DNA of 64,000 nt, taken from assembly GCF_029027585.1 (NCBI RefSeq), contig NZ_CP093397.1, forward strand, positions 1,663,405 through 1,727,404, in the 5' to 3' direction. The DNA is from Sulfurimonas sp. Lineage in GTDB: Bacteria; Campylobacterota; Campylobacteria; Campylobacterales; Sulfurimonadaceae. Below, piece after piece: positions 8,500 through 17,886 of this stretch. Below the pieces are notes generated by a model. That model had not been told where the DNA came from and did no database searches. It was given only the letters and a program-made list of their open reading frames with translations. The translations under genes and the position numbers were made by a program. Position 1 is the first letter of the stretch. Every line of letters begins with the position of its first letter.

Positions 8500-9497
8500 T
8501 GAAAATAACCTCAATAAGCACACAAGTAAAACAAATAGAGTTAAAAACACCTTTCATAACCGCTCTTAGACGAGTAGATATTATAGAGTTTGTTAGAGTT
8601 AGTGTTGGCTGTGATAATGAAAACATAGGACTTGGAGAAGCACCTGCGACTAAAGCTGTGACAGGGGAAGATATAGAGTCTATTTTATCTTCTATTGAGT
8701 CTATTAAAATGAGTCTTATCTCTTTGAGTCCATCTGAAGCTCTAGATGCTTTGCATAAATCTAGCATCGGCAGTAGTGCTAAAGCATCTCTTGATATGGC
8801 TTTTGTATCTTTGTTAGAAAAAAACAAAATAACAACTAAAATAAAACTCACAACAGATATAACCATTAGTTTAAAAGAAGCACAAGAGATGTTCTTAGAT
8901 GCTAAAGAAGCTGTGAAAAATGGCATGGATATTTTAAAGATAAAACTAGGTCGTGACATAAAACACGCCATAAAAGTTACAAAAAAACTCTCAACCTTAG
9001 ATGCTAAACTCATTATAGATGCCAATCAAGCTTGGAGTTTAGAACAGAGTTTAGAGTATATAGATGCTATGAAAGATATTGACATCGAGTTAATAGAACA
9101 GCCAGTAAAAAGCACACAGTTAAAAGACCTAAAAACAATTACAGCTTATTCAAGTATTCCAATATTAGCAGATGAATCTGTTTTTACACTCATAGATGCA
9201 AAAAAAGTTATAGAGTCAAAAAGTGCTGATATGATAAATATAAAACTTATGAAATGTGGTGGAGTTACAAAAGCAAGAGAGATTTTAGACTATGCACGAA
9301 GTAAAGATGTAAAGTGCATGTTAGGCTCAATGCTTGAAGGTCCCATCTCTATAAATGCTGCCTTGCATCTAGCCTTAGAGTACAGTGACATCATAAAGTA
9401 TTTAGACCTAGACTCACCCTTGCTTTACAAATATGAATCTAATGAACTAGAGTTTGAGTTTAATAAGAATGTGATAATTTATACCCCATATTTGTAA
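8499..9497 (+). CDS. L-Ala-D/L-Glu (dipeptide) epimerase, enolase superfamily
   Basis: 332 residues. The N-terminal capping domain is followed by the barrel with catalytic Lys in ILKIKLG, metal ligands in LIIDANQAW, then ELIEQPV and ILADESVF, and the C-terminal Lys in MINIKLMKCGG. This set is typical of the YcjG/YkfB dipeptide epimerases that invert the second residue of L-Ala-D-Glu from cell-wall recycling. A C-terminal DMD/DMN-like loop is not evident, so a different dipeptide specificity is possible. It is coupled to the DUF819 gene and its last 38 bases overlap the convergent response regulator. Confidence 0.85.
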   Translation: MKITSISTQVKQIELKTPFITALRRVDIIEFVRVSVGCDNENIGLGEAPATKAVTGEDIESILSSIESIKMSLISLSPSEALDALHKSSIGSSAKASLDMAFVSLLEKNKITTKIKLTTDITISLKEAQEMFLDAKEAVKNGMDILKIKLGRDIKHAIKVTKKLSTLDAKLIIDANQAWSLEQSLEYIDAMKDIDIELIEQPVKSTQLKDLKTITAYSSIPILADESVFTLIDAKKVIESKSADMINIKLMKCGGVTKAREILDYARSKDVKCMLGSMLEGPISINAALHLALEYSDIIKYLDLDSPLLYKYESNELEFEFNKNVIIYTPYL

Positions 9498-10134
9498 CAG
9501 TAACGATAAACTTAGTCGAAACTTTTTTTCGTAGTCTTAATATAAGATTTTTTATAGCGGCTTCACTCATCGGCTTTTCTTGCCAGACATCTTTTTGGAT
9601 TAGCTCAATTGATACTGATGTGTTTTTGTTTTTTATAAGAAGTTCAATAAGTAAAAACTCTCTTTTTGCTAGTTTTATCTCTTTGTCATTTTCATAAAGT
9701 AACTTTGTCTTGTAAGAGTATGAAAGTTGTGGTGCTATTTGTATCAATTTTTCGGAGTTTAGTTTTTTGGATATTTTTTCTAAAACTGATAATAATTGCT
9801 CGTATCTTAAGGGTTTTAGTTCATAAGAGAGAAGGTTTAACCCTATGGCTTTAAATAAAAAGTTTTCATCTTTGTGAGCACTTAAGATTACGATGGGAAC
9901 ATCTTCATTTTTCTCTCTAACTTCTTTTATAAAGTTTAACCCATTACCACCTTTTACTTTTATGTCTGAGATGATTACATCTATTTTATAGGTATCAAAA
10001 AGAGTCATGGCATCTATAATATTGTTTGAATGAAAAACTTTTTTAAAGTATATGTTTAGAACAGAAGTGGTATTTTTAGCAAACTCTTCATTATCCTCTA
10101 AAAAAAGGATATTTAGTTTTTTTAATCTAACCAT
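9460..10134 (-). CDS. OmpR-type response regulator (REC-wHTH)
   Basis: 224 residues. The REC domain covers 1-120 (acidic pair LEDNEEF, phospho-acceptor Asp in VIISDIKVKGGNG, Lys in YELKPL), and a winged-helix DNA-binding domain covers 130-224 (AIKNLILRLRKKV, NMGYKL). It overlaps the upstream REC-kinase gene by 13 bases and is last in a three-gene operon with a solute-binding kinase, so it is the likely output of that pathway. Its 3' end overlaps the convergent epimerase gene. Confidence 0.9.
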   Translation of the reverse strand: MVRLKKLNILFLEDNEEFAKNTTSVLNIYFKKVFHSNNIIDAMTLFDTYKIDVIISDIKVKGGNGLNFIKEVREKNEDVPIVILSAHKDENFLFKAIGLNLLSYELKPLRYEQLLSVLEKISKKLNSEKLIQIAPQLSYSYKTKLLYENDKEIKLAKREFLLIELLIKNKNTSVSIELIQKDVWQEKPMSEAAIKNLILRLRKKVSTKFIVTVTNMGYKLSHSY

Positions 10135-11237
10135 GTCAAAAACTCTATTGTAAAAACACAGCCAATATCTGAATTTTTAACAGATATGACACCACCATTT
10201 TTATCTATAATCTCTTTTGCTATGTATAAACCAACTCCAGTACCATTGGTTGTGCTGACAAAGGGTTGAAATATATCGTTTATGATTCTAACATCGATTC
10301 CCTCTCCGTTATCACTAATAGTGAGTTTTTTATTTTCTATCTCTATAATTATGGTTGGATTTTGTATATTTCGTAGTTTAAATATATTTTTTGCATTGTT
10401 AAAGATAGAAAATATAACTTGCGTAAATTCATTTTCATTTGCAAAAGTTTCTTCAGTCTCATATGAGTGAAGAGTTACTTTTATATTGTCATACTCAAAA
10501 GTCGCATCTGAGATGGCTATAACTTCATTTACCGCATTTGTAAGGGAAAAAGATTTATCTTCAAAACTAGGAGTGTAAAAGTCTTTAAAAGTATCTACTG
10601 TTTCAGACATAAAGCTGATTAAGTCGGCTGATTTTTTAGTGTTTTTTAAAAGTTCTTCTTTGCTTATCTCTATCTCTTTTTCTAGTTTTGTTTGATGAAG
10701 AAGGTTTATGGAGCCAAGAGCAGCAAGTGGTTGTTTCCATTGGTGGGCTATGTGCATTAGAAGTTCACCAAGAGCAGCTTGTTTTGACTGTTGATGAATT
10801 ATCTGTTGTTTTAGAGCATTTTTACTTATCTCTTGTGTTACTTTTTTTTCTAAGTCTTTCTCATAGCATCTAATCTTTAGATGCGTATGTGCGCGAGATA
10901 AAAGTTCACTTGGATTAAAAGGTTTAGTTACATAATCAACTGCGCCTAACTCAAAACCTTTTTGAATATCTTCATCTTTGTTTAACGCGCTTAAAAAAAT
11001 AATAGGAATATGAGAATTTTTTTTATCTTTTTTTATTATAGAACATACTTCAAAACCGTCCATCTCTGGCATCATGATATCAAGCAAAATTAAGTCTATA
11101 TCTTCTTCTTGCAAAATATTTAAAGCTGTTTTTCCATTAAGAGTGGTTATCAAATCGTACTCTTTTAAAAGTTGAACTAATACATCTACATTTTCTTTTG
11201 CATCATCTACTATTAAGATACTTTGTTTATCTCTCAT
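10122..11237 (-). CDS. REC-histidine kinase hybrid (soluble)
   Basis: 371 residues without membrane segments. A REC domain (1-120; DLILLDIMMPEMDG with phospho-acceptor Asp, CheY-like Lys in YVTKPFNP) precedes a short coiled region, a His-kinase box with the phosphorylated His in HIAHQWKQPLAA (about 165) and a HATPase domain (ISDNGEGID, GTGVGLYIAK). It is probably a relay between the membrane kinase encoded upstream and the OmpR-type regulator downstream; the genes overlap by 11 and 13 bases. The HQWKQP box defines a kinase subgroup common in this phylum. Confidence 0.88.
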   Translation of the reverse strand: MRDKQSILIVDDAKENVDVLVQLLKEYDLITTLNGKTALNILQEEDIDLILLDIMMPEMDGFEVCSIIKKDKKNSHIPIIFLSALNKDEDIQKGFELGAVDYVTKPFNPSELLSRAHTHLKIRCYEKDLEKKVTQEISKNALKQQIIHQQSKQAALGELLMHIAHQWKQPLAALGSINLLHQTKLEKEIEISKEELLKNTKKSADLISFMSETVDTFKDFYTPSFEDKSFSLTNAVNEVIAISDATFEYDNIKVTLHSYETEETFANENEFTQVIFSIFNNAKNIFKLRNIQNPTIIIEIENKKLTISDNGEGIDVRIINDIFQPFVSTTNGTGVGLYIAKEIIDKNGGVISVKNSDIGCVFTIEFLTWLD

Positions 11238-13263
11238 TTAGTTTTTCCTTTGCTTCATCAAATTTATATTTTATGATTAACTCATTTACTTCATTAAACA
11301 ACTTTTGTGTTTTTTGGCTGAGTGCGTAGTTGTTGAATTCTTCTAATATTGGAGTACAGAGTTGAGGTCTTCTTTTTGCGGTTGCTTTTTTTAGTTTTAA
11401 AAACAACTCATCTGCCATTAGTTCATTTAGTATTATCTTATTTTGTTTTTCATAATTTTTTTGCTCGTTTTTTGAAGTATTATTTTTGGTATTTTTACTA
11501 ATTTTTAAATCAATCTCAAAAATAAAGCTACTTCCTTTTTCCATAAAAGACTTAACCCAAATCTCACCATTCATAAGTTCAACAAGCTCTTTTGTTATGG
11601 TAAGTCCTAGACCTGTTCCACCGTACTTTCTTGTAGTGCTACTATCTGCTTGGGTAAAAGATGAAAAGATATTTTGTATCTGCTTATCACTTAGACCGAT
11701 GCCTGTATCTTTAACTTCAAATCTAAATCTTTTGTTGTTTAGTTGTTTAATGAAAAGTTCAACTTTGCCTTCTTGTGTGAACTTTACAGCATTTGAAGTA
11801 AGATTTATGAGTATTTGAGTTAAGCGTAAACTATCACCATACAACTTAGTAGAAGCTGTTTTATCATAGTGTGTTTTAAACTCTAAACCTTTTTCATAAG
11901 TATTTACTAAGACAGTGTTTTCAACATTGTTTAAAACATCTATAAGGTTAAAATCTACTTTTTTTATCTTTAGTTTTTTTGCTTCAAGTTTAGAAAAATC
12001 TAAGATGTCATTTATAAGTTGAAGTAGATTGTTTGATGAAGTTTCGATTTTTTGAATGTAGTCATATTGAATCTTATTTAGTTTTGTTTCTTTTATGAGA
12101 TAACTCATTCCCAAGATAGAGCTCATAGGTGTTTTTATTTCATGCGACATATTTGCTAAAAAAGTAGCTTTTGTCTTTTTAGCTTCTTCTGCTTTATTTT
12201 TTGCAAAGACAAGGTTTTTATTTAAAATAGATAATTTTCTAACCCAAAAAAGTACTGCTAGTATGATAAGAAAAGAGAAAAAAAGCATTTGAAAAATGAG
12301 AGAGTAGTTTATCTCTTTATCATACTTTATAGCTACCCATTTGTTTAGAAGTTCTTTTTTTTTGTTTGCATCTAGACTTCGGACAGTTTTTTCCATGATA
12401 CTCAAAAGTAGTGTTTCATCGTTTCGAACGCCTATACCATGTTCCCATTTTGTATCTAGTTTTCCGCTGATTTTTAGCTCACCATTGAACTTTTTTTGAA
12501 ACATATAAGCTATACTTGCACTAGAGTCAAAATAAGCAAAGAGTTTTCCTTCACTTACTTGTTTTAGTCCATCTTCTACATTTTTAACATCAATTATTTC
12601 AAGCTTTGGATATTTAGTTCTTAAGATTTCTTCATAAGAGTAGTCTTTCGTAATTCCAAGTTTTTTCCCCTCTAAAGTTGAAATATCTGATATGAAATTT
12701 ACATGAGGTTTAGTAGCTATTACTAGAGGAAGTTCTATATATGGGGAGGTTACGCTCATATACCTTTTTCCCAAAGGAGTTTGCATAACTAAAGATAATA
12801 TATCGCACTTTTTTTCTTTCATCAGAGCGATGGACTCACTCCAAGAAGAAGTTTTCTTTACAATAAAGTTTATATCTGTTGTTTTTTCAAATACTTTAAA
12901 ATAATCAGCCGTTAAACCAATATGCTTACCATTTTTAAAACTTTCAAAAGGCATCCAATGAGGGTCAATACATAAGATGATTTTCTTTTTTTTCTTAAGG
13001 TAGTTTTTTTCTTCTTCTGTAAGTTTAAAATCTTTTTCTTTTTCATTTAGTGTTGTAAATAAAAAAGATTTTAGCATCTCTCGTATATCGATATCATCTT
13101 TAAGAAGTCCAAGTTTTTCAAATACTTTTGCATTTAATTCAAGAAGTTCAGGAACAATAGCACCTATTGTAAAAATATTTGTTTTAAAGAGTTTTTCTAC
13201 TTCATTTGCTTCAAACATTAGAGCATCTATAGATTTTCTTTTTGAGTATTTTTTATAAATCAC
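11227..13263 (-). CDS. Sensor kinase, C-terminal piece (SBP_bac_3-TM-HisKA-HATPase)
   Basis: 678 codons from a GTG at 13263, but the same frame stays open and protein-like back to about 13440 (LFTSEDFAKKNKKLTQQ), where it joins the exported piece through a one-base frameshift. Domains: end of the NMT1-like module, a second periplasmic solute-binding domain of SBP_bac_3 type (residues 90-320, IILCIDPHWMPFESF), one membrane helix (IFQMLFFSFLIILAVLFWV), HisKA with His in MSHEIKTPMSSILG, HATPase with DTGIGL and GGTGLGL, and a short helical tail. Without the N-terminal signal peptide this piece alone should not reach the membrane correctly. Confidence 0.85.
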   Translation of the reverse strand: MIYKKYSKRKSIDALMFEANEVEKLFKTNIFTIGAIVPELLELNAKVFEKLGLLKDDIDIREMLKSFLFTTLNEKEKDFKLTEEEKNYLKKKKKIILCIDPHWMPFESFKNGKHIGLTADYFKVFEKTTDINFIVKKTSSWSESIALMKEKKCDILSLVMQTPLGKRYMSVTSPYIELPLVIATKPHVNFISDISTLEGKKLGITKDYSYEEILRTKYPKLEIIDVKNVEDGLKQVSEGKLFAYFDSSASIAYMFQKKFNGELKISGKLDTKWEHGIGVRNDETLLLSIMEKTVRSLDANKKKELLNKWVAIKYDKEINYSLIFQMLFFSFLIILAVLFWVRKLSILNKNLVFAKNKAEEAKKTKATFLANMSHEIKTPMSSILGMSYLIKETKLNKIQYDYIQKIETSSNNLLQLINDILDFSKLEAKKLKIKKVDFNLIDVLNNVENTVLVNTYEKGLEFKTHYDKTASTKLYGDSLRLTQILINLTSNAVKFTQEGKVELFIKQLNNKRFRFEVKDTGIGLSDKQIQNIFSSFTQADSSTTRKYGGTGLGLTITKELVELMNGEIWVKSFMEKGSSFIFEIDLKISKNTKNNTSKNEQKNYEKQNKIILNELMADELFLKLKKATAKRRPQLCTPILEEFNNYALSQKTQKLFNEVNELIIKYKFDEAKEKLNER

Positions 13264-13384
13264 ATCAACTATCTCTGCTTTATTTAAAAAAGCATATTGC
13301 CAGCCTTTATTAGTAGCATCTGTGAATTGTTGAGTAAGTTTTTTATTTTTTTTTGCAAAATCTTCACTTGTAAATAGCTCGCCA

Positions 13385-13981
13385 TCATAAGTATAAAAAC
13401 CATATTCCGATGGATTTAAAATATTGTAAGGGATGTTTTGTTTTTTTTAGTAAAAATGGCTGATTTGTTATAAAAATACTCATAGCATCTACTTCACCAT
13501 TTATAAACTTATCAATACTAAAATCATGTTTTACTAAGGTGTAATCTCCTTTTTTTAAGCCATTATCCTGAAGCATAATCCCTATGCTTGTTTGCTCTAT
13601 TTCATACTTCATAGCCATTATTTTTTTATTTTTTAAGTCTTTTACACTTTTTATATCGTCTCTTACAACTAAGGCTAGAGCATTTTGTTTAAAGTAAGAA
13701 GCTAAAAGAACGATAGGTTTGTTTTGAAGTTTACTAAAAATTAGTGAAGAAGAGGAAAATCCAAAGGTTGATTTGCCATTGACAACATCATCACTTATAT
13801 TTATACCATCTTTAAACTCTTTTACCTCAACTTCTAAACCGATATCTTCATAATAACCTTGCTCAATAGCAGCATATATACCAGCAAACTCAAATTGATG
13901 TTTCCACTCAAGCTGAATAGAAACTTTTTGCGTAGATGCAAACAAAACAAAAGGGAGTAAAAGTAAAAGAAGTTTTTTCAT
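13385..13981 (-). CDS. Sensor kinase, N-terminal exported piece (NMT1/THI5-like domain)
   Basis: 198 codons: a signal peptide (MKKLLLLLLPFVLFAS) and an NMT1/THI5-like solute-binding domain (VSIQLEWKHQFEFAGIYAA, GYYEDIGLEVEV). The frame fails after a run of eight A on this strand (T8 at 13441-13448) and ends in unrelated residues. With seven A it would read straight on into the downstream kinase, giving one protein of about 915 residues with tandem solute-binding domains. A TATAAT box lies exactly six bases before the ATG, with no Shine-Dalgarno sequence. The ligand is unknown; NMT1-like domains often bind pyrimidine-like or taurine-like molecules. Confidence 0.82.
   Translation of the reverse strand: MKKLLLLLLPFVLFASTQKVSIQLEWKHQFEFAGIYAAIEQGYYEDIGLEVEVKEFKDGINISDDVVNGKSTFGFSSSSLIFSKLQNKPIVLLASYFKQNALALVVRDDIKSVKDLKNKKIMAMKYEIEQTSIGIMLQDNGLKKGDYTLVKHDFSIDKFINGEVDAMSIFITNQPFLLKKTKHPLQYFKSIGIWFLYL
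13441..13448 (-). other. A8 homopolymer (T8 on + strand) causing the sensor-kinase frameshift
   Basis: Read on the minus strand, CTA followed by A8 and CAAAACATCC changes frame from the NMT1-like domain to a stop in the exported piece. Removing one A restores QPFLLKKQNIPYNIL and joins both halves. Confidence 0.85.
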
Positions 13982-13987
13982 AAATCC

Positions 13988-13993
13988 ATTATA
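13988..13993 (-). promoter_or_regulatory. -10 box TATAAT of the NMT1-like sensor kinase; leaderless signature
   Basis: TATAAT, six bases (GGATTT), then ATG on the minus strand. A start site at the usual seven bases after the box would fall on the A of the ATG. Confidence 0.65.
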
Positions 13994-14000
13994 TCAGAGT

Positions 14001-14019
14001 AAAGTCTTAAAAAAGTCTT
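14001..14019. promoter_or_regulatory. Direct repeat AAAGTCTT x2, 11-base period (possible regulator site)
   Basis: AAAGTCTT at 14001-14008 and again at 14012-14019. They lie between two divergent kinase genes and upstream of both -10 boxes. A spacing of one helical turn is what OmpR-type regulators use, and one such regulator is encoded in the adjacent operon (9460-10134). The binding is inferred. Confidence 0.4.
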
Positions 14020-14056
14020 TAAATAAAAGTAAGATATATTTAAGACATCTTTTGTG

Positions 14057-14062
14057 TATAAT
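14057..14062 (+). promoter_or_regulatory. -10 box TATAAT of the 7TM hybrid kinase; leaderless signature
   Basis: TATAAT, six bases (GATATT), then ATG at 14069. No Shine-Dalgarno sequence is present. This supports ATG 14069 over the in-frame GTG at 14054, which would overlap the box. Confidence 0.65.
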
Positions 14063-14068
14063 GATATT

Positions 14069-17017
14069 ATGATTAAACGAGTCGTATTTATATGCTTAGC
14101 TTTTATCACCCTTTTATCCGCAGATGCGGAGTTAGTTATCAAAAATAGTGGTGATTCTTTTACTGAATTTAACCTTGAGAGTTATGAAGACAGTTCGGCA
14201 TCTATGAGTTTTTTAGATATACAAAAGGTAAAAAAATTTAAAAGCACAAAAAATAGTTTTACATATGGCTACTTAAAATCAGCTTTTTGGTTTAAGTTTA
14301 AAATATACAATGCCACTTCTTCAAATTTAACATACTATGTTCAACAAACAGAAAACTTTTTACATGAAGTAGATGCTTATATACTCTCTAGTAATGGAAT
14401 ATATACAGAGTCAAAACAAGGAGTTGCTAGTTATACAAAAAAAATAAACAAGCATTCAAAGGCGAAATTTGAAGTTGATTTAAAGCCTTTTGAGATAAAG
14501 ACTGTGTATTTGAGAGTGACTTCCCTTTACGCTGTTTATGGCGCTTTTAATGTTTTTGATGCTCAAGGACTCAATGAGTACAATTTCACTAAAGATAGAC
14601 TTTATTTTACTTTTTTTGGGGCTTTAATAGTTTTGATTTTTTACAATACTGCTATCTTTATCTTTACACGAGAAAAACCTTACCTTTACTATGTTTTATA
14701 TGTAACTCCTTTTTTGTTTTGGCAAATGCGTTTGAGTGAAGCTTTTCCATTTGACAGCTACAGTTCAACAGATGTTTTTTATGCTCAAAGTTTTTATACT
14801 CCAATGTTGCTTGGTTTTTTGGTGCTTTTCACAAGAGAGATTTTAGAAACAAAAAAATTGTTTCCTGTTATAGATAAGTTTGTTGTACTCTTAGCTTGGA
14901 CTTATTTTGCATTGGCACCTTTATCCTTGTTTTTCTTAGATGAAGCATATGCAATGATGTCAAACATATCTACTCCAGCATTTCCTTTTTTGATATTTAT
15001 GGGTTTTAAAAGTTACAATGCTGGAAATAAAGCTGCAATCTTTTTTATAGTTGCACAAATCTCTTTTTTATTTTTTACTATCCTTCTTTCACTTCTCTCT
15101 CAAGGTTATATAGAGTACAATGCCCTTAATCGTCATGGTATTATTTTAGGCTCATTTATAGAGATGGTTCTGTTTTCTATTGCTCTTGCATATAGGGTGA
15201 AAATATCCCAAGATACACAACTTCAAATAACACAAGAAGTAAATGAACAACTCGAAGATAAGATATATGGAAGAACACAAGAACTTCAAGCAGCAAAAAT
15301 AAAGGCAGAAGAATCTAGCATAGAAAAGTCAACTTTTTTGGCAAATATGTCACATGAGATAAGAACACCTATTCATGGAATTATAGGTATGTCAAACTTA
15401 GCATTAAAAACGACATTAAATGATAAGCAGCTTCATTATTTAACAACTATAGATAAATCTGCAAGTTCTTTGTTAAATATCATAAATGATATTTTAGATT
15501 TTTCAAAGTTAGAATCAAAAAAACTTTGTATTGATAAGGTAGATTTTGATTTATATGAGCTTCTTAATGATGTGAAAAATATAACAGAATACAAGGCAAA
15601 AGAGAAGGCTCTTTGTTTTGAGATAGATTTTGATAAATCAATACTACGATATGTAAATGGAGATAGCCTTAGGATATCTCAAGTTCTTATAAACTTGATA
15701 AATAACGCTATCAAATTTACAGATGCTGGATATGTAAAAATATATGTAAGAAATGAAGGCGACAATTATAGATTTAGCATAAGTGATAGTGGGATAGGCA
15801 TAAAAAAAGAAGAACTTAAAAAACTTTTTAAGTCTTTTTCTCAAGCTGATTCTAGTACTACAAGAAAGTATGGTGGAACAGGTCTTGGTTTATCCATATC
15901 AAAAGAACTTGTAGAACTAATGGATGGAAAAATTAGTGTCGATTCTCAGAGTGATGTGGGTTCTACCTTTAGCTTTTCTCTTAAACTTCTTAGAGCTAAA
16001 GAGGCAATTAAAAAAGTAAAAAAAGAGGTTTATGATATCCAAGATATACAAATTTTCAATACTTCAACCATACTTTTAGCAGAAGATAATCTCATAAATC
16101 AAGAGATTTTAATTGGTATTTTAGAACATAGTGGCATCTCTGTTGATATAGCAAATGATGGGAATGAAGCAGTTTTTAAGTTTAGAAAAAATAACTATGA
16201 ACTTATACTTATGGACTTGAAGATGCCAAATCTTGATGGGTTTGAGGCAACAAAACTCATACGAGAAAAAAATGAAACTATACCTATAATTGCACTGAGT
16301 GCAGACTCTTTAAAAAATGATGCACACACTATAAAACAAGCGCAAATAAATGGATATTTGAGAAAACCTATTGATATAAAAAAACTTTATGAGGTTTTAT
16401 TAAGATATATCCCTAAAAATAACTCTAAATCTTTAAAAATTATTGAGTATAATTCTAACTTAGAGTTAATAAATTTTAATAAGATAGATGTAAACTTAGG
16501 ATTAAAACAAGTAGGTGGCAATAAAGTTTTATACACAAAAATATTAAAAAGTTTTTATAATGAATATAGAGAACTTAACTTAGAAAAACTACAAATAAAA
16601 GAGTTTGAAATAGTTATGCATACACTTAAAGGTTTAAGTAGAAGCATCGGAGCAATAGACTTGCATAAAGAACTTGAAAAAGAGTTAAATCAAGAAAGTG
16701 AAACTCTCGTACCTTTATACTTTGAGTTGAGTAAGGTTATAGATGAGTTGAGTTTGATTAAAGAAGAAAAACTGAAAAATGATGAAGAACTTAAGAGCAT
16801 TAGTGAAGAAAATGTTTTAAAAATGTTTAAACAGCTTATAGAGTGTTCAAAAATAAAACGACCTTTGCGGTGCAAGGTAATAGTCCAAGAGTTACAAAAG
16901 TATAGTTTAAATGCTAATGATGAAAAGATATTTAAAAGAGTAACTATATTGATAAATTCTTATAAATTTAACGAGAGTATAGATATTTTAGGAGATTACA
17001 TAGATGCAAAAGAGTAA
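14069..17017 (+). CDS. 7TMR-DISM hybrid histidine kinase with REC and HPt domains
   Basis: About 982 residues from ATG 14069. A signal peptide is followed by a periplasmic 7TMR-DISMED2-like beta domain (20-165), seven membrane helices (about 175-380), a coiled coil, HisKA ([14 protein letters not shown]), HATPase ([19 protein letters not shown]), a REC domain ([19 protein letters not shown], about 670-785) and a C-terminal HPt with His in [13 protein letters not shown]. This is a full phosphorelay in one polypeptide. The next gene (REC-GGDEF) overlaps by 14 bases and is the natural final receiver, which would link the membrane signal to c-di-GMP synthesis. Confidence 0.92.
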   Translation: MIKRVVFICLAFITLLSADAELVIKNSGDSFTEFNLESYEDSSASMSFLDIQKVKKFKSTKNSFTYGYLKSAFWFKFKIYNATSSNLTYYVQQTENFLHEVDAYILSSNGIYTESKQGVASYTKKINKHSKAKFEVDLKPFEIKTVYLRVTSLYAVYGAFNVFDAQGLNEYNFTKDRLYFTFFGALIVLIFYNTAIFIFTREKPYLYYVLYVTPFLFWQMRLSEAFPFDSYSSTDVFYAQSFYTPMLLGFLVLFTREILETKKLFPVIDKFVVLLAWTYFALAPLSLFFLDEAYAMMSNISTPAFPFLIFMGFKSYNAGNKAAIFFIVAQISFLFFTILLSLLSQGYIEYNALNRHGIILGSFIEMVLFSIALAYRVKISQDTQLQITQEVNEQLEDKIYGRTQELQAAKIKAEESSIEKSTFLANMSHEIRTPIHGIIGMSNLALKTTLNDKQLHYLTTIDKSASSLLNIINDILDFSKLESKKLCIDKVDFDLYELLNDVKNITEYKAKEKALCFEIDFDKSILRYVNGDSLRISQVLINLINNAIKFTDAGYVKIYVRNEGDNYRFSISDSGIGIKKEELKKLFKSFSQADSSTTRKYGGTGLGLSISKELVELMDGKISVDSQSDVGSTFSFSLKLLRAKEAIKKVKKEVYDIQDIQIFNTSTILLAEDNLINQEILIGILEHSGISVDIANDGNEAVFKFRKNNYELILMDLKMPNLDGFEATKLIREKNETIPIIALSADSLKNDAHTIKQAQINGYLRKPIDIKKLYEVLLRYIPKNNSKSLKIIEYNSNLELINFNKIDVNLGLKQVGGNKVLYTKILKSFYNEYRELNLEKLQIKEFEIVMHTLKGLSRSIGAIDLHKELEKELNQESETLVPLYFELSKVIDELSLIKEEKLKNDEELKSISEENVLKMFKQLIECSKIKRPLRCKVIVQELQKYSLNANDEKIFKRVTILINSYKFNESIDILGDYIDAKE

Positions 17018-17885
17018 AAGAACAATTCTTATAGTCGATGATACGAAAATAAACATAGACATCTTACTAGATTTGTTAAGTGATTATGATGTCGCAGTTG
17101 CAATAGATGGAAAAAGTGCCATAGAGATAGCTACTGGAGAATGTCCAGACTTGATTTTGCTAGATCTTATGATGCCAGAGATGGATGGCTTTGAAGTATG
17201 CGAAATTTTAAAATCAAAAGATGATACAAAAGATATACCTATTGTATTTATAACAGCAAAAACAGATGAAGATTCCATAGAAAGAGCTTACGAGGTTGGT
17301 GGTATAGACTATGTTGTAAAACCGTTTAAACCGCGAGAACTTTTAGCGCGAGTAAAAACACAGCTAAAACTAAAAGAACTTTTAGAACATCTTGAATTTA
17401 TAGCTTCACATGATGAGATGACAGGCATCTATAACAGAAGAAAGTTCTTCTATGAAGCAAATAAAAAATTTGAAGATTCAAAAGAGGGTTTGTTTGCAGT
17501 AATGATAGATATAGACCACTTTAAAAGTATAAATGATAGCTATGGGCATCCTCTAGGCGATAAAGTCATAAAACTTATAACTTCAACGATTGCTGAAAAT
17601 ATTTTAAAAGATTGTATATTTGGTAGAATTGGTGGAGAAGAGTTTGCTCTACTTTGCCGTGAGAATTATAAAGATGAGTTAGTCAATAATATTGAGAGTG
17701 TAAGAAGAAGTATAGAAAAACTAGAAATTATTAGTGACTCTAAAAAAAGTGTAAAATTTACCATAAGCAATGGCATCGCACAAGCGGATGCAAACACTAA
17801 AAATTTAGATGAACTTTTAAAAGAGGCAGATATTGCTCTTTATAAAGCTAAAGATTGTGGTCGCAATAAGGTGGTTTTTAGATAA
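17004..17885 (+). CDS. REC-GGDEF response regulator (diguanylate cyclase)
   Basis: 293 residues. REC at 1-125 (phospho-acceptor Asp in [16 protein letters not shown], Lys in DYVVKPFKP); GGDEF domain at 130-293 with an intact active site [11 protein letters not shown], preceded by [18 protein letters not shown]. It makes c-di-GMP from two GTP when phosphorylated. No clear RxxD inhibitory site precedes GGEEF. A ribosome binding site (TTAGGAG) sits inside the end of the hybrid kinase gene. The stop lies one base from that of the convergent HD-GYP gene, an opposing c-di-GMP phosphodiesterase. Confidence 0.93.
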   Translation: MQKSKRTILIVDDTKINIDILLDLLSDYDVAVAIDGKSAIEIATGECPDLILLDLMMPEMDGFEVCEILKSKDDTKDIPIVFITAKTDEDSIERAYEVGGIDYVVKPFKPRELLARVKTQLKLKELLEHLEFIASHDEMTGIYNRRKFFYEANKKFEDSKEGLFAVMIDIDHFKSINDSYGHPLGDKVIKLITSTIAENILKDCIFGRIGGEEFALLCRENYKDELVNNIESVRRSIEKLEIISDSKKSVKFTISNGIAQADANTKNLDELLKEADIALYKAKDCGRNKVVFR

Positions 17886-17886
17886 A

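Noticed and set aside
14054-14068. GTG 14054 as start of the 7TM hybrid kinase
   Set aside because: It overlaps the TATAAT box; ATG 14069 gives a proper signal peptide start ([12 protein letters not shown]).
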